A stretch of DNA of 64,000 bases from Clavelina lepadiformis (GCF_947623445.1 NC_135245.1:6765501-6829500); one strand, 5' to 3'. Shown: positions 1 to 12,528, counted from the first letter of the stretch. The notes: generated by a model from the letters alone, not told the origin. Numbers and translations: made by a program.

Positions 1-2460
1 TACTTTTAAGGGTAAACATTTGGGATCTAAAACTGCAACTAGAGATTTGAAATATATAACTAGTACAGCTTCGTCATAAGCAGTCTTGATGTTAACTGAA
101 AATTATAATTTGTGATACTTGTCTTTGTGCCTTGGTCAGGCAGCTTGTAACTCTTTGTTTCAGTTATTTTTTTATTTTCCTGTAATTTTTTATATAATAT
201 AGGGCGTCAAAAGGCACGATGCGCTGTGCTGCATGTAATTTATTTGAAGCTAAAGTTAAATTATATAAGAAAGTGAGGCCGACGGGCCTAGCTGTATTTC
301 TGTTCGGAAAGCTCATCGGCTTATAGAGATAAAATACCAAGCTCTGCAACAAAGCATCGTGCAGTTTGGCGATTCGATGTCATGCGTTTTTTTAGCTGAA
401 AAAGCTATTTCTTTCGGTAACTTTACCTTTTATTCTTCATATCACCGCTTGTTCGAAACTCTGCCTACTTTGTGGGGTATCGGCAATATGGAAAATTTAT
501 GTCCGTTGTCATTACATTTTATTGCTTATTGTTTTAAACAAGGTGCTGTTGAATTTTATCCTTTAAACTTCGCAACATATAGTGATGATGAATAATTTTC
601 CTTGGTTACTTTTAGTATAATTTTAACATCCAGAAAAAGGGAGCAAATTACAATGAGATATCGCAATTTAGCTACCGTAAGTTGTGTAATAGGCAAATTT
701 CGCCTGCTTTGCTTTTAATAACCTACTATATTTCTTCCATCTGGTGCTGTTTTAGCTCATAAGTTAGAAAATGAACCTTTTCGTTTTGAGATGACCCGGC
801 CTAAACCTGGTTGTTGGCGTTTAGGCCTAAATGATTTTGTTTTCGAGGTTCTGTAAACAATTTTATTGCGATGTGCTAACACTTTGGCATCTTTAATTCA
901 CAATAGCTGACTGGTTGCTTAAGTCGATAAGCCTCGGAAATTCCGTAGCACAAATAGTCTGGGCTCGTTGGCCCCTTTCATTTGATATGATTGCAATAGT
1001 TTTTTGATGAAATGTAATTTTTTAGTTTAAGTGGAATATACGTTGCTGTTATTATAATTGCATCGCTGTGATTGAGTTGATTTTGTTTTGCGCTGAGCTT
1101 ACGTATATTTCTATCCCTTTGTGTTATCGATAGGAACATATTGGGTTTCGGTGATTATTATGTGTGTTCGCAGCTTTCCGTGTATATGGTTTATGAACAT
1201 TTTCTTTTTCGATTCCTATTTATAACTCATAATACAAACTCTGGCACTGCACGCAGTTAATTGTGAACGAGGAAAAATTAGACCATAGCCTACGTGCTCA
1301 AAGGGATTGCAAGAATGTTTCGCCCTTTTTGCAGGAAGCTGCCGTAAATTTAAGGTATAGATATTTGCGCATCCTGGCTCTAAAACTTTGTAAGGAGTCA
1401 CTGCTTAGGCTTTGCTTCTAATAGTAACGTTTTGGTTATATTTTTTTAACATCAAACTTCCCCCAGAGAAAAAACCCTTGCAAAACTGCACTAACGTTTT
1501 GAACACGATGATATACATTATACAGTTGCAGTCTATATACTAGTATGTCATAACAATTAGGGAATCACCTATACTTTGAACTAAAAATAAATTTATACAC
1601 GATGGTATTGGTATGTATATGGTAATCATTTGTAGTACTATGATTGAACAGAAGTTTACAAAAAACTCGTTAAATCAAAACATTAGCAAAACGATGTTTA
1701 AATCATATTGAACACAGTAACAATGCAATGTAATACAGATAGAATGAAACACAACAATTATACAATCAATTTATACTACAGAGCAGGGTTACTACAAAAG
1801 TTGAGCCTATAGAACCATTTTCCATACTCTTTGAGCTTACTCTGTTGCAATTGACATCTTATTGCGTATATCAAGATTCCAGAAGTAATGGACTAAACAT
1901 GTATTAGGCTATTGTAGCTTGTATTATAAATTAAAAACGATTGTCATAAGCAGAGAGTCTAGGTAAGAGATTCAGTAAACTTAATCTGAAAGAGTAAATC
2001 TAAAGCGGGGTAAGCCAATATGCGTTCGTTACGTGAGAAACAGGCCTGAGGTGTCTTTTCTATTTCATTTCATCCCTTCGTAACTATACGCAAGTAAAGA
2101 GTCTTCAAAGAATGTGTTACAATTTTTCACTGCCATGGTATTAAACCCATAATTGACATGGCTTTTAAAAATTACACTGACTAGGCATTTGTGTAGAACC
2201 TGCCAAACCAAAGCAACTTAGGCTACTCAACCCGAGTTCAAAATCACTGTTGTCGTAGTTTCACACAATAATAACCACAACTGAATACATTCGCAGTTGT
2301 CATGCACAACAGATAACTGGTATATATTATATATTTTTAGAAATAATATGTATTACTTATTACATATTATAGCAAGTACTCCATTTAAAAATGGTGCAGT
2401 CAAACCACAGCTAATACAATGGAAAAATGATAAGCCAAAGCAATACGCAAGAATGAAATT
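1..2460. other. Intergenic, no gene recognised
   Basis: No open reading frame here resembles a known family. The 78-codon frame at 359-595 (+) starts without a recognisable domain and is not supported by splice signals. The 3' end of ZFPL1 lies at the right edge. The stretch is AT-rich with scattered small inverted motifs and no repeat with clear ends. Confidence 0.5.
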
Positions 2461-4380
2461 TTACACCCCACCGGCCACAGGTTGAATTGCTTGAAGTGGA
2501 TCAACCACATCCAGTGCTGCATTACCGTCGGGGTCCAGGACTCTGCCTTGGGCAATATGTATGTTGGGGTTAAAATGGGGGTCAAAGTTGGGGTCATTTG
2601 CAGAACTTGACCGCCTTCCCACTTTGGTGGCAAAAACAATAAAAGTAAGAAGTGCTAGAAGTCCAATAAGTAATATTACAACTGTGCGACGAGGCAATGC
2701 CCTGCCATCATGATAACTGCGCCCACGAAGCATTCGTGACCTAAAACAACATTTAGAGTATATAAACTACAAATTATTATCATGGCATGAATTACGACGC
2801 ACAGAAGTCATATGTAGAAACTTACTTCAACCAACGTTTAAGCCACGTAAAGGCAGAGCGTCTTTTGTATTTGTCAGGTCCATCAGGGTCATTCCTAAGC
2901 GAAATTCCTCTTAAAGGGGATGCAGTGGGTCCAGAAAGAATTTTCCTTGAAACTGCACGGATGTCCTCATCATCATCAAGACCACCCACCATAGTTTCAA
3001 CTGGCAAGATAGTAGATGCTGTCCGTGGTGCACTAGACTTTTCGCTTTGTAACTGATGATTATTATGGTCCTAAAATTTGGCAATTTTCAAGAGAATCAA
3101 TTAAAAAAATGGAAACTTCTTTTAAATAATTCCATCACACTACGCATCAATTTTGATTAATGATGTTAGTTGGTAGCATGTCAATTTAAACTGTCTATTG
3201 CAATGACACACCACAAAAACAAATACTTAGTCATACTACTGTGACTTGTGTACATCGTGCTACTATACCTTGGGTGGTTCCCAATAATTCGTTTGGGTTT
3301 GATATGATTCATTGAAAGTTGTTTGTGATTGTGAAACTGTAAAATCGTCAGCAGAAAATGTTTCAACTGGACTTGTTGTAGTAGGAATAATAGAACCATG
3401 CAAACTATCATTATCAGGGTCGTCAGCATAATTGTAGATCTTATCCTCAGTAGAAGTTAGTGGTGGAGGTTCATCAATCTACAAAAATATTGTGCAATTG
3501 CAAAAGAATCTTTCATGCTGCTGTTTATGAACAGCAAATATGCTGTGTAATGTAAACGATATCACAACCGTAATTATGCTTTTCTACTCATATGATACAT
3601 ACCAGGGGAAGGCAAAGTCCAACTCTTGCCCAGTTGTACTTTGATAATACTTCTCTTAGTCTTTCAGTGACATATCCTGCTTGGTTGGCAGCTGGAAAGA
3701 CCGGAAAATCGCAAGAATAACAGCGATACCCGGCTGGCGCAGTGTTGGAAGGCAGAGCACGAAAATGTTTTTCCAGGCAATTCAAATGGAATACGTCTGA
3801 AATATTTTAGTATTACTTTCAAATAATAAATAATTAAGCTATAATCTAAGACAGTTTTAATCAAGCATTCAACATAACTGTCACACATAAAATTAAACAA
3901 AAAACTTGTTATAGAATGGTGTAAAACTTTAAATACACCTAAAATCAACTACCAGAAGATCAAACAATAAAAAGGCACGCAACCTCATTAAAAATATATA
4001 AACAGTACGGCTGGTAGGTCACTATATATGATTGATACTATGAAAAACTATCATACAAACCATAACAAAGTAGTCTGATTACTTCGCCTTCTGTTAGCGT
4101 AACGTTACATAAAGCACAATTTGGGGAATAGTCGCTATCTTTCAACCAGTTAAGGTATGACTGAACAATACACTGAAAACAAAAGACGCAGTTAATACAA
4201 AACCAATATAAAATACAGGCAAGATGAAAAGGTGAGTGAAGTCAGCACAAAAATCAATTGTATACAAACTAAACTTACCCTTGGATGATTTTCTATTAAA
4301 CAATATTCACAAACATTTACACGATGTTCAAAGCAGAACAGATTTGTCACTTTACGTTTTGGACACTTGCATAAACCCAT
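2461..4380 (-). CDS. ZFPL1: ZFPL1, zinc finger protein-like 1
   Basis: Golgi integral membrane protein; family members sit in the cis-Golgi and bind GM130. Six exons read in order with matching phases: 4380-4279, 4172-4061, 3796-3603, 3478-3269, 3070-2826, 2740-2461 (stop at 2461). They sum to 1143 nt, 380 residues (human about 310). The N-terminus [20 protein letters not shown] is almost identical to the vertebrate protein and begins the B-box-like zinc finger. A RING-like cysteine/histidine region follows (CALCN near residue 57, [10 protein letters not shown] near 75-84), then the conserved NTAPAGY and NWARVGL blocks. A hydrophobic helix at about residues 307-326 is the membrane anchor, followed by the family signature [12 protein letters not shown]. 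The acidic, Ser/Thr-rich linker is longer than in vertebrates. The start follows a possible acceptor (TTTTAAAG) closely. Confidence 0.95.
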
Positions 4381-4499
4381 TTTATCTTTAAAATAAATCA
4401 CAATTTATTTATGGATTACAATATGGCAATATGATAATAGAAAGCAAGTTTTCACTTTTTAACAACAATTCTGCATGTAAAGACATACATTTTGGCCGT

Positions 4500-4660
4500 G
4501 ACACGACAGTTAATCGAAAGACAATTAATCAAACGACAGTTTATCGAACGAAAATTAATCAAACGACACTTTATCGAACGACAATTTATTAAAAGAACCA
4601 CAGTTTATCGAAACAACTGACGATATGCACTGTTAAAAAAACGACAACTGACGAAGTGCA
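4500..4660. repeat. Tandem array of GACA(N)TTAATC / TTTATCG units
   Basis: A short degenerate array in which units of roughly 16-18 bp such as CGACAGTTTATCGAA and AGACAATTAATCAAA alternate. It ends in non-repetitive DNA just downstream (on the minus strand) of the FLYWCH reading frame, so it may be one terminal region of the same transposon. No inverted partner was found on the other side of that frame up to about 6.5 kb. The core GACA-N-TTAATCA also occurs in the fold-back arms at 62.6-63.6 kb. Confidence 0.6.
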
Positions 4661-4698
4661 CATTTCAATGAATTCAATTCAACGAATTGCACATTCAT

Positions 4699-5301
4699 TT
4701 ATTTACAAGTTGTGTGCAATTGCTCGAAGATATCTTTTATGTCAATATTCGTTGAGTCATAATTTTCGACTATGCTCTTCAGCCGTTGGTTGACAGCGTC
4801 AAAGCGCTTCTTCCGAGGTGGGCCAGCAATTCCAGCATTTAATTGCTCAATGAAGATTTCGTTGGAACCTTGTTCCTGCTTAATTCTTTTTGACGAGTCT
4901 GTGAAGCGTCGGATGGAATATTGAGACATGCTTGCTGAACGCTTACGCTGTATCATCCGCTGTAAGGATGTTTTTTTAGGGAGAGCACCAGCGGTTGCTA
5001 AGGATATATCCTTCGTTTCGCTTTGAATAATGTTTGAGGTACGTTCATCTGACTTCACTGCTCGATCTCGCATGCTGGCTTTTGCTCTCGCAACTATAAC
5101 ACGTGCAGGGTTTGGTGGATGACTGTGTTCAGATGGTGCTCTCATGAGGCTGTCGTCCTCGGCTGTGGATACACGGCTTTTACATTTGAGGTAGTCCTCA
5201 CATCTCCAGTAAGTTACGCCATTTTTTGTTTTGTCACGAACGTACATAAAACCGTTCAAGGCCAACTTTCGCTTGCCTTTGTCACTTGAAATGAATTCCA
5301 T
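4699..5301 (-). CDS. FLYWCH-type zinc finger protein, Mutator-like element derived
   Basis: Uninterrupted 200-residue frame. Residues about 1-60 fit a FLYWCH zinc finger, a DNA-binding fold common in Mutator-like transposases: aromatic GFMYVRDKTKNGVTYWRC, then CKSR and the closing HSHPPN histidine pair. A basic linker follows (RAKASMRDRA, then TSLQRMIQRKR), as in the N-terminal third of these transposases. The catalytic DDE domain is absent. The C-terminus (residues 150-200) holds basic residues and a hydrophobic tail I do not recognise. It lies 318 bp upstream of the ZFPL1 start on the same strand. It is either a truncated or non-autonomous element gene or a co-opted DNA-binding protein. No intron is needed. 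Confidence 0.6.
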   Translation of the reverse strand: MEFISSDKGKRKLALNGFMYVRDKTKNGVTYWRCEDYLKCKSRVSTAEDDSLMRAPSEHSHPPNPARVIVARAKASMRDRAVKSDERTSNIIQSETKDISLATAGALPKKTSLQRMIQRKRSASMSQYSIRRFTDSSKRIKQEQGSNEIFIEQLNAGIAGPPRKKRFDAVNQRLKSIVENYDSTNIDIKDIFEQLHTTCK

Positions 5302-7498
5302 TTCGAAATATATACAATATAGACGTTATTCACTTGGAAAAAATTATAAGCATTCGTAAGATATCTAAAAACAAATAGTGTGGAAGTCTAAGTATACACA
5401 ATATGCTCAAATAATGTAATTATAATAGTCATATAACTTCCCATAAATAAATGAAATATTACTTGTTGAATATGAATTTATAGCACAGACTACGGTAACA
5501 CTTTTTCCCTTCTAGCGGTTAGTCACTTTACTTACTTACCTCTCGCGGCAACGATTTTTCAAGGCTTAGTCTATATCAACCTAATAACGGATAAATATAG
5601 CCTACGACGATTGTATGACTGCATGACTATGGTGAATTCATACATCACAATTCATGAATGCACACCATTACAAAGATTAACCAGCAACCAAAGTTGACTT
5701 TCTCTATTACAAGTCGGCATGAAAGTGATAAAATTCAGCATGCATGTTGACAAATCTCTGGCACAGTTGCATTATGCCACACTTTCCATGACTTTCACCC
5801 TTATTCAAGCTAGTCTTACTGTTTTCTGATTGTTTAATATTAATTAAATAGACATCAAATATTTATTAGGCTTGAAGCCCTACCAAACTTTTGCCATAAA
5901 AGAGGCATTTTTCGAATATAAACAACGTGCAGTACGTTATATACGTCTCGAATAGAAACCATAACCTTTTGTAAGTATTGTATGCTGATTCTAAGAAAAG
6001 GCACCTTCTAATCGTATCGTTAATTTTTGCCATGGACTGTAGGGAGCGAAAAGTAAGGTGCTATTCTTGTTAGAGTGTGTTCCAACAAGATACGACAAAT
6101 ATTTTTTCAAGACATTATACATATATTTTACATATAGGCCTATAGCGTATACCGCATGATACACCAAAATATTAAGACCAGGTTAAAAGAAAACGAGTCA
6201 AATACTAAGACATCGGAGAAATGAAAAGTAGCGAATCGTTTTATTTACTGCAAAAGAACATCGTAAACTTAAGATAAAAGAACATCCAAATCCACAACCG
6301 TCAATCAATGTTCAACATCGACGTACAATCAGAGGCATTATATTTATACAAAATGAAAAAGTCGACACTTTTCCGCTGCTAAAACCTTATCATACGGTTC
6401 TATCTCTTATAGTTTTAAATCAGTTTAAGTCGCGCATTGTTATCATGTACCTTTGTAAGTAGCAAATAATCGCACAGTCTAAGATTAATTTATATAGAAT
6501 TTAGGAGTAAAGAATGCATGTTGCTCTACTTTTTGGATTCAAATTGTAATTATTTTCTATAATGCATATTTGCGTTTCTTGATACACTTCGTCAAATTTT
6601 CAGACAATAAGCTTCTGCATTTTCCTGTTTTCTTTTTTCAAGAATTCAACGAAAACAGCAAAATCATTCGCAATGAATGAGTTAAATATCACGCTTAGGA
6701 GCAATTACAATACGGAAATGAAACAACTTGAAAACAACAACAAAAGCAACAAGCGTAAAATTCTAATTGCCATCAGAAAAGTATAATTCAGATATGAGTT
6801 CACTCACAATTACAGACAGGAGTAAGTGAACTTTTCGTGTAAGAGTAAGTCATTAGAGTTTAGCCTATTAGAAGAATTAGAATTGTGAAGCATTGTAATT
6901 GAATAAATTACAATTGTTTTTAATATAAAAAATCTGGTAGCCCAGTCATTTGCGTCTGTGAAATTACGCATATCTTCTGGACCACTAACGCTACCTGTAA
7001 AACCGGTACCATATTGGTTTCCGTGGTTGAGCTATAGGTAGTCACTTATCAAACTTTTAGAAGTTAGAGCAACCTATACAGCTGTAACAAACACATACAT
7101 GATATACAGTAGGTAGGCTATTGCTATGTTTAGAATTTGCAAATATTGTCTGTGATTACCAATGACATCACAAACTATGTTAAGTTAACTAAGATGACTT
7201 AGCCGAACTTGATATTACAGACAATAGAATAGGTTTTCCACCGCGACCAAGCGAACAGCGACTCAGGCGAGTTCTATTGTACCAGAATACAAGCCTCCGG
7301 TACTTATAACTTATAGACGACGTGGAATACCTGACGGTACTTTATCTACGCTTTCTCGTGGAGTACTTAGCCTACTTCTCACATTGCGACGTTTTCGTGT
7401 GCATAAATATGAATCGGTGATATCTTCCCGACTATCTGGGACTAAGCTCATATAGCCTACCTCTGCATACGTGGTTCACTGTGTTTTCTTCAAACTGG
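5302..7498. other. Intergenic, no gene recognised
   Basis: No frame of plausible coding quality on either strand. AT-rich sequence with several TAGGC(C)TA-type motifs (5601, 6138, 6862, 7122). No element ends found. Confidence 0.5.
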
Positions 7499-7506
7499 CG
7501 CGTAAT

Positions 7507-8854
7507 CAGTGTTGCCACTCAAAAAAAGAAATTAACCCTACCAGCACACCTAAAAAAACCCTACATCTCCCTACGCAGTTTGAACAAAAAAAAAAGAAAT
7601 TTTGGCAGTTTTATGGCACTTTATAACTACTTTAGTTTCAGTTCAAAAGCACCAGAACTAAAGTAGTTCAACATTTACTGACGTTTGCATTTCCACTGAT
7701 TGAATATATCAGTAATGTTGAGTTTATAACAAGAGCAATAGCAGATAACATTCTTTGGTGCTTGTACTCAACAACTAAGTCAGAATATAAACCACCAGGG
7801 TTATCTTATTTTATCTACCAGAATTATTGTAATTTAATGATAAAAGTATCGTATTCAATAGTGTAGACCAAATTGGTATTATTATAAAAATATGTGAAAT
7901 TAGATTGAAAAACATTGGTCATTTCAACAGCAGATTAATTTTAAGTTTTAGTAGGCAGCAGCTGGTATTATTACAATTAGCAGTCTACTATTTAACCATT
8001 ACTTACTAGCCTATTATAATCAGTGCATTTTGTTTGTTTGTTTTTAAAGGGTTCTATTTCTAGCTCATACCAGTACTTGACTAGGCTACGGTACCCGACA
8101 CTTAGGCTTTTTTTCTTAAAAATGGTCTACTCTGCACCGACACTACATGCCTTGAGGTATAAGCAAATTAACATAGTACACACCGCCTACTCCTTTCCAC
8201 AGTCCATGACAAATTAGACAACTTCATAAGCCCACTGCAACATTCTTGTAGCAAAGATGCATGGATATAATTGGATATCCTATACATAGCAATGCGCGCG
8301 CAACACAAAGTCGTAAATCTACAAAACAAGATCACTTGATTCCTGTCTGTTCAATCTGCTGATTCTGCTCATCTGCTGTCTCACTCTCCAGTCTCCACCT
8401 GCTGGGCTTCTCCAACTCTGTTTGCAATTTACAATTACAGTATAAGTACTGTATAACCATAACCAAGACTTAAAACTAGGTCAGCCCTGACGTACAGCTT
8501 CAATCTGACAATTTACTTAACTAAAGTGTCCATTGTTACTACAATGAGTCCATTGTTACTACATGAGATACAACGCATTGTTTCATAATTTGATCAAACA
8601 ACTCGTCTAGACCGGGAAAATGCATGTCTAATTCAACAATGCTAATTCATTAAAGAGCGGCAGTTTGGCCACCCCTGGTTTAGACTGTGTTTTTGTCATT
8701 AATCAGTAAATTTATTATTTGAATTTATTTTTATTTTACTTTAAACAAAAGGAAATCTATGAATAAAGGTGAAAAACCCGTAGGGTCACCCTACACCCTA
8801 CAAGGGGCCAAAAAACCCTACCGTAGGGTAAAATCCCTACGAGTGGCAGCCTTG
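7507..8854. mobile_element. hAT-type element, 1348 bp, non-autonomous
   Basis: The left end starts CAGTGTTGCCACTC. The right end, read inward on the other strand, is CAAGGCTGCCACTC, an imperfect 14-bp terminal inverted repeat. The element is flanked by identical 8-bp duplications CGCGTAAT at 7499-7506 and 8855-8862, diagnostic of hAT-superfamily insertion. Subterminal regions on both sides hold repeated CCCTAC / GTAGGG motifs, possible transposase binding sites. No transposase frame is present inside. A fragment near 8656-8681 (GGCCACCCCTG) looks like the right end of a different hAT element nested within, but its left end was not found. Confidence 0.85.
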
Positions 8855-9133
8855 CGCGTAATTGTGGCGTACAATACTGGCGCGCAAATATGTATACATA
8901 AAAAAAACTTGACACTGAAATTGCAAATACTTTTACTTATTGTTATTTGGTATGGTATAGTATCATAATTTTAATCATTAACCTCGAACTGTGGAATATC
9001 TTTGCACGATCTAAACTCGGCCATAATTTCTCATCGCTCAAGCGTCAATTCCAGAGCTAGCCATTGTGAAAGTTCCTATTGAAAAAATTTTTTTGGATAT
9101 TTTATATTGTATTAACTGAAGTTAGAATTGTTT

Positions 9134-9272
9134 ACCAGGAGAGCTGGACAGGATCAAGCAGTATCTTGCCCAAGAGCATCACAACAGTAGCGCTACTGGG
9201 TATCAGATACGCCAACGTGGGCCTTATTTTTGCAAGTCCAGCGCTCTAACTACTCATCTAGTGAGCCGACGG
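9134..9272 (-). repeat. tRNA-derived SINE
   Basis: On the minus strand, starting near 9272, the sequence begins like a tRNA gene (GTCGGCTCACTAG, then GATGAGTAGTTAGAGCGCTGG, an A-box-like stretch). It continues to a tail containing CTTGGGCAAGATACTGCTTG, a motif type common in the central or 3' part of animal SINEs. The head does not fold as a complete tRNA by eye, so I call it a SINE and not a tRNA gene. Confidence 0.55.
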
Positions 9273-9602
9273 TAAGACTAGTTACTATCCATTTCATTTC
9301 ACAACTGACAACTCCGCTGTTATTATCGCTTAATCAAAAAAGATTTATTGCACAATTCATAGTTTTTGTTATGATAGCATACCACCCAAAATAATTTTAA
9401 TCTTAATGGGAGAGAGCAAAGAGATTTAAACACTTAAATCTCTTTGGAGAGAGAGAGAATTTGGCGATTAAAAAATATTTTCACTCAGCCTAATTTTAGG
9501 ACACCAATCGCATTCGTACGTTGCAAACATCAAATTTGCATTGTAAATTATGTGTCTTACTGCAACTGTAATTGCATATCATTATTTGTTTTAAATGTTA
9601 AA

Positions 9603-10340
9603 GGAAATTTCATGGAGTCCCATGATGAAGAGTTTTGTTTTGGTCGCATTTGCCACAAACGATTAATGGACGAGAGTACAGTATTAAGAACCTTCTATAA
9701 CTGTAGATGCCGATGTTCAACAATTTAATATTCTTCACTTTCAAGAATATTTTTAGCTTTGTTGCACTTAATTGACAATAATTAAGAAACTTATATAACG
9801 GAACTGCTGTTACAAACGTTTGGTACATATTACGTTATTATGTAACCTACTTTTTGGTACCGGTATATGTTATGCGCACAAAGCATCGATAAATATCTTT
9901 TTATCTGTATATGTTTGCTGTGTCGCACGCAATTGAAATAATTGCAAGACCTACACTCGGCTCATGGCCCGCATTGCCGTTTTCCCAAACCGGCCAAAAG
10001 CAGATTGTAATGTGACGTAATAACCTTCCTTTGATAACTATTGCTACGACCATAAATCGAGTATGGAAAGTATTGCAATGACATTGCTAAACAGTTAAAG
10101 TGATATCAGATTGCACGAAGCCCACGAGAAATATCACGTCTCGTGTAAAAGTAGATCACACACTATGGCGATAAAGTTATGATAAGCAATTAAGTTTCGG
10201 GAAATGTTTGTCAGAAAATAAATGCGATTAATAACGACTATAATAAATAATCTTTGACATTTCAACTTGCATTTAAGTAAAACAAGACAAAAAGACCATT
10301 TTTGGTGGTGACCGCCATCGAAAAGAAACACAAATTTTGT
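9603..10340 (+). repeat. Dispersed repeat family, copy 1 (about 0.74 kb)
   Basis: Aligns by eye, in the same orientation, with 35426-36115. Shared blocks in order: GGAAATTTCATGGA, TCCCATGATGAAGA, a TATAACGGA block, GAGTATGGAAAGTAT, GCACGAAGCCCACGAGAAAT, AATTAAGTTTGGG-like, AAAACAAGACAAAAAGAC, GCCATCGAAAA. Copies differ by many substitutions and small indels, so the duplication is not recent. A short shared block just upstream (ATTAAAAAATATTTTCACTC at about 9468 and 35357) suggests the unit begins earlier. No coding frame or terminal repeat was found. Confidence 0.75.
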
Positions 10341-10356
10341 TTCAAAATAACATGTT

Positions 10357-10437
10357 TTGCAGGTCACCTGAGTGTTCTTAAGACGACTCTTCGCGTGACT
10401 AAAGTTTTTTCTCTTTTTCTTTAGTGTCTTTTAAAAT
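10357..10437 (+). repeat. Short dispersed repeat, copy A
   Basis: The block beginning GCAGGTCACCTGAGTG and containing GACGACTCTT, GCGTGACTAAAGTTT and GTGTCTTTTAAAATGTA recurs at 13626-13707. Here it directly follows copy 1 of the 0.74-kb dispersed repeat and may be its 3' end. Copy 2 of the larger repeat lacks it. Confidence 0.65.
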
Positions 10438-11024
10438 GTAAACCTTTGTTTTATATGTTAAAAATGTTTTCATAAAGCAGTTTCTTTCCGCCCATGTCTA
10501 TTGCAAAAAGCTAATAAAGTAGACTCACTAAACAAGGAAATAGAATGGCAAAGTCTTTAAACCATTTAAGCCTACATGAAAAGTGGGTCTCTACTTTCCA
10601 ATTGTGGATGAAAAGCTACATTGTACTTGTTGCTAAAGGAATTCTACTACCGGCATTAATGCGTTTACTGCCTTATAACTTCAAAATCACTCAGCCTTAT
10701 CATTTTCCCTTTCAGTATGGTGAATAATAAAAGCTCTCCCGATTGGAATGCAATCGTGGTGACCGCAAAAAGAGATAAGTGATTTCAGTATAGTTAACAT
10801 TATCGGTAGTCCCTTGAGGGTAGAACCGCTGAAAGGTAACAAGTGGCGCGTTCCGAAATTTGCTGCAGTGAACCGTGTATTTAATGATATCAAGTCTATA
10901 AATACACGAGAGTTGACAACGATGCTTTTGATATGAATTGCTCGTGTTGTTGTTGTTTGTTTATTTTGCAGCAATCTTAATTCTATTTATTAATTATTCA
11001 TGCTTTTTTTTTCTTTTTTATTCA

Positions 11025-11530
11025 GGTGTGACGCCTCACGTGTTTTGTTTAGCGTGTTAAACCTCACATGTTTTAATTTTTCACAGGTTTTACGCCCCAC
11101 ATGTTTTGTTTTTGTTTAGCGCAGTTGTTTCCAAACTTTTCTAAAAATTTTGCCTGGCGGACCCTTTGCAATTATTTGATATTTCGTGGCCCTATAAAAA
11201 TCAAAGAATGGTATAGGAAAATTGCAAAAACCACACAAATGAAAGAAAAAGCAAAAACTATCAAATACGATAAGCGTTTAATTTAATGGGATGGGTGCAC
11301 TTGTTTTGCTGCAAATAACTCATCAATGTTTGGTTTAGTTTTGGATAGTGCAACTCTCATGTCGTGTACTATATCCTCCCTCTGACACTGCTTTAAAGCT
11401 TTAAAGACTAATTCTCTTTGCGGACCCTCTGAAACTTCTTTACGGATCCCAGTTTGGGAACCGCTGGTTTAGCGTGTTAAACCTCACGTGTTTTAATTTC
11501 TCTCAGGTGTTACGCCCTACATGTTTTCAT
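11025..11530 (+). repeat. Minisatellite-like repeat split by a transposon
   Basis: Units containing GTGTTAAACCTCAC(A/G)TGTTTTAATTT and CAGGT(G/T)T(G/T)ACGCC(C/T)CACATGTTTT occur about twice in 11025-11121 and once more after 11467. The array is interrupted by the hAT-type insertion at 11122-11466. Removing the insertion and one target duplication restores a continuous array with a unit near 65-70 bp. Confidence 0.65.
11122..11466. mobile_element. hAT-type MITE, 345 bp
   Basis: Left end CAGTTGTTTCCAAACT. The right end on the other strand is CAGCGGTTCCCAAACT. Exact 8-bp target duplications GTTTAGCG lie at 11114-11121 and 11467-11474. A GCGGACCCT block occurs near both ends as part of the extended inverted repeat. 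There is no transposase frame. It inserted into a minisatellite unit. Confidence 0.9.
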
Positions 11531-12528
11531 TATGTTTTAATACTTTAATAAATTTCGTAAATTAAGTGAAAAATTTCGTCCTAGCCTATTGTTGTACTCA
11601 TCCATTTTATTATGTTAAGCAACGCAATTCGATCAGAATTCATGGATAAGGTCATTCGAAACAGAATAAGTTGCAAAAGGCCACATGCCAAGAAATTCAA
11701 AGAGGAATATAACTGACTTTGATTTTATCAGCACGCCATTCTATTGTTGGTAGAGAATACTATTTGTGATATTTACATTTTATCTTCACCGAACATGATA
11801 AGCCTACATACTCACAAAAAGTAGTGAGCTTTAATTCGAACCATTAGTGGCATTGCCACTACCGTAGTTTGTACCCACCACTGCTGACACAGATTAAGCC
11901 TGAAACAATGGCATTATTCAGACATCAGTCACATAGGCAACCTCATGGAGAAGTAATGTGCCACTGATTCAATGAAAAACCAATGAGGGCATTCATTCAG
12001 CTCAATTTTGGATGCTCAACACAAAATTTGGTTGCCATGGCCACGAGACATCTCTTTTAACCCGACCCTAGCCTAGCAGCCAGCCTGGGTTGCTGAAACA
12101 CTTTGTGTAGGGAAATGTAATCACATTTCTAACAGCACATTGTTTACAGCGAAACAATCATTCAAACAAAGTTGAAAAACCAATCATCCGAGGCACATAA
12201 TTCAAAGCATTAAAAGGTTAATCACAACTTTCTGTCTTCATTTTTTGTAAAGGACCTTAGTTAAATGGTATAGTTGCATTGACCTTCATTATAGTATTCA
12301 CAATACGGTACAACAAACCTGAACTTGTATAGACTGCAAATGCTACGGTGTAAATAACAGATATTGAATATCGGCCAAAAGAATTTCAATTACTATAACT
12401 GCCGATGATTTTCAAACTTTGTTTAAATTTCCTTAATTTTTTTTAAGGATAATGACACTTACACTGTTTATTGCTTGATGCATGTATTTCAGCCGATCTG
12501 AAAAAGTAGGTGTTTTTTGTTCTTGGCA

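Noticed and set aside
4699-5301. Link between the FLYWCH frame and ZFPL1 as one gene
   Set aside because: ZFPL1 begins with its conserved first exon at 4380, and the FLYWCH frame has its own stop and no donor feeding into it.
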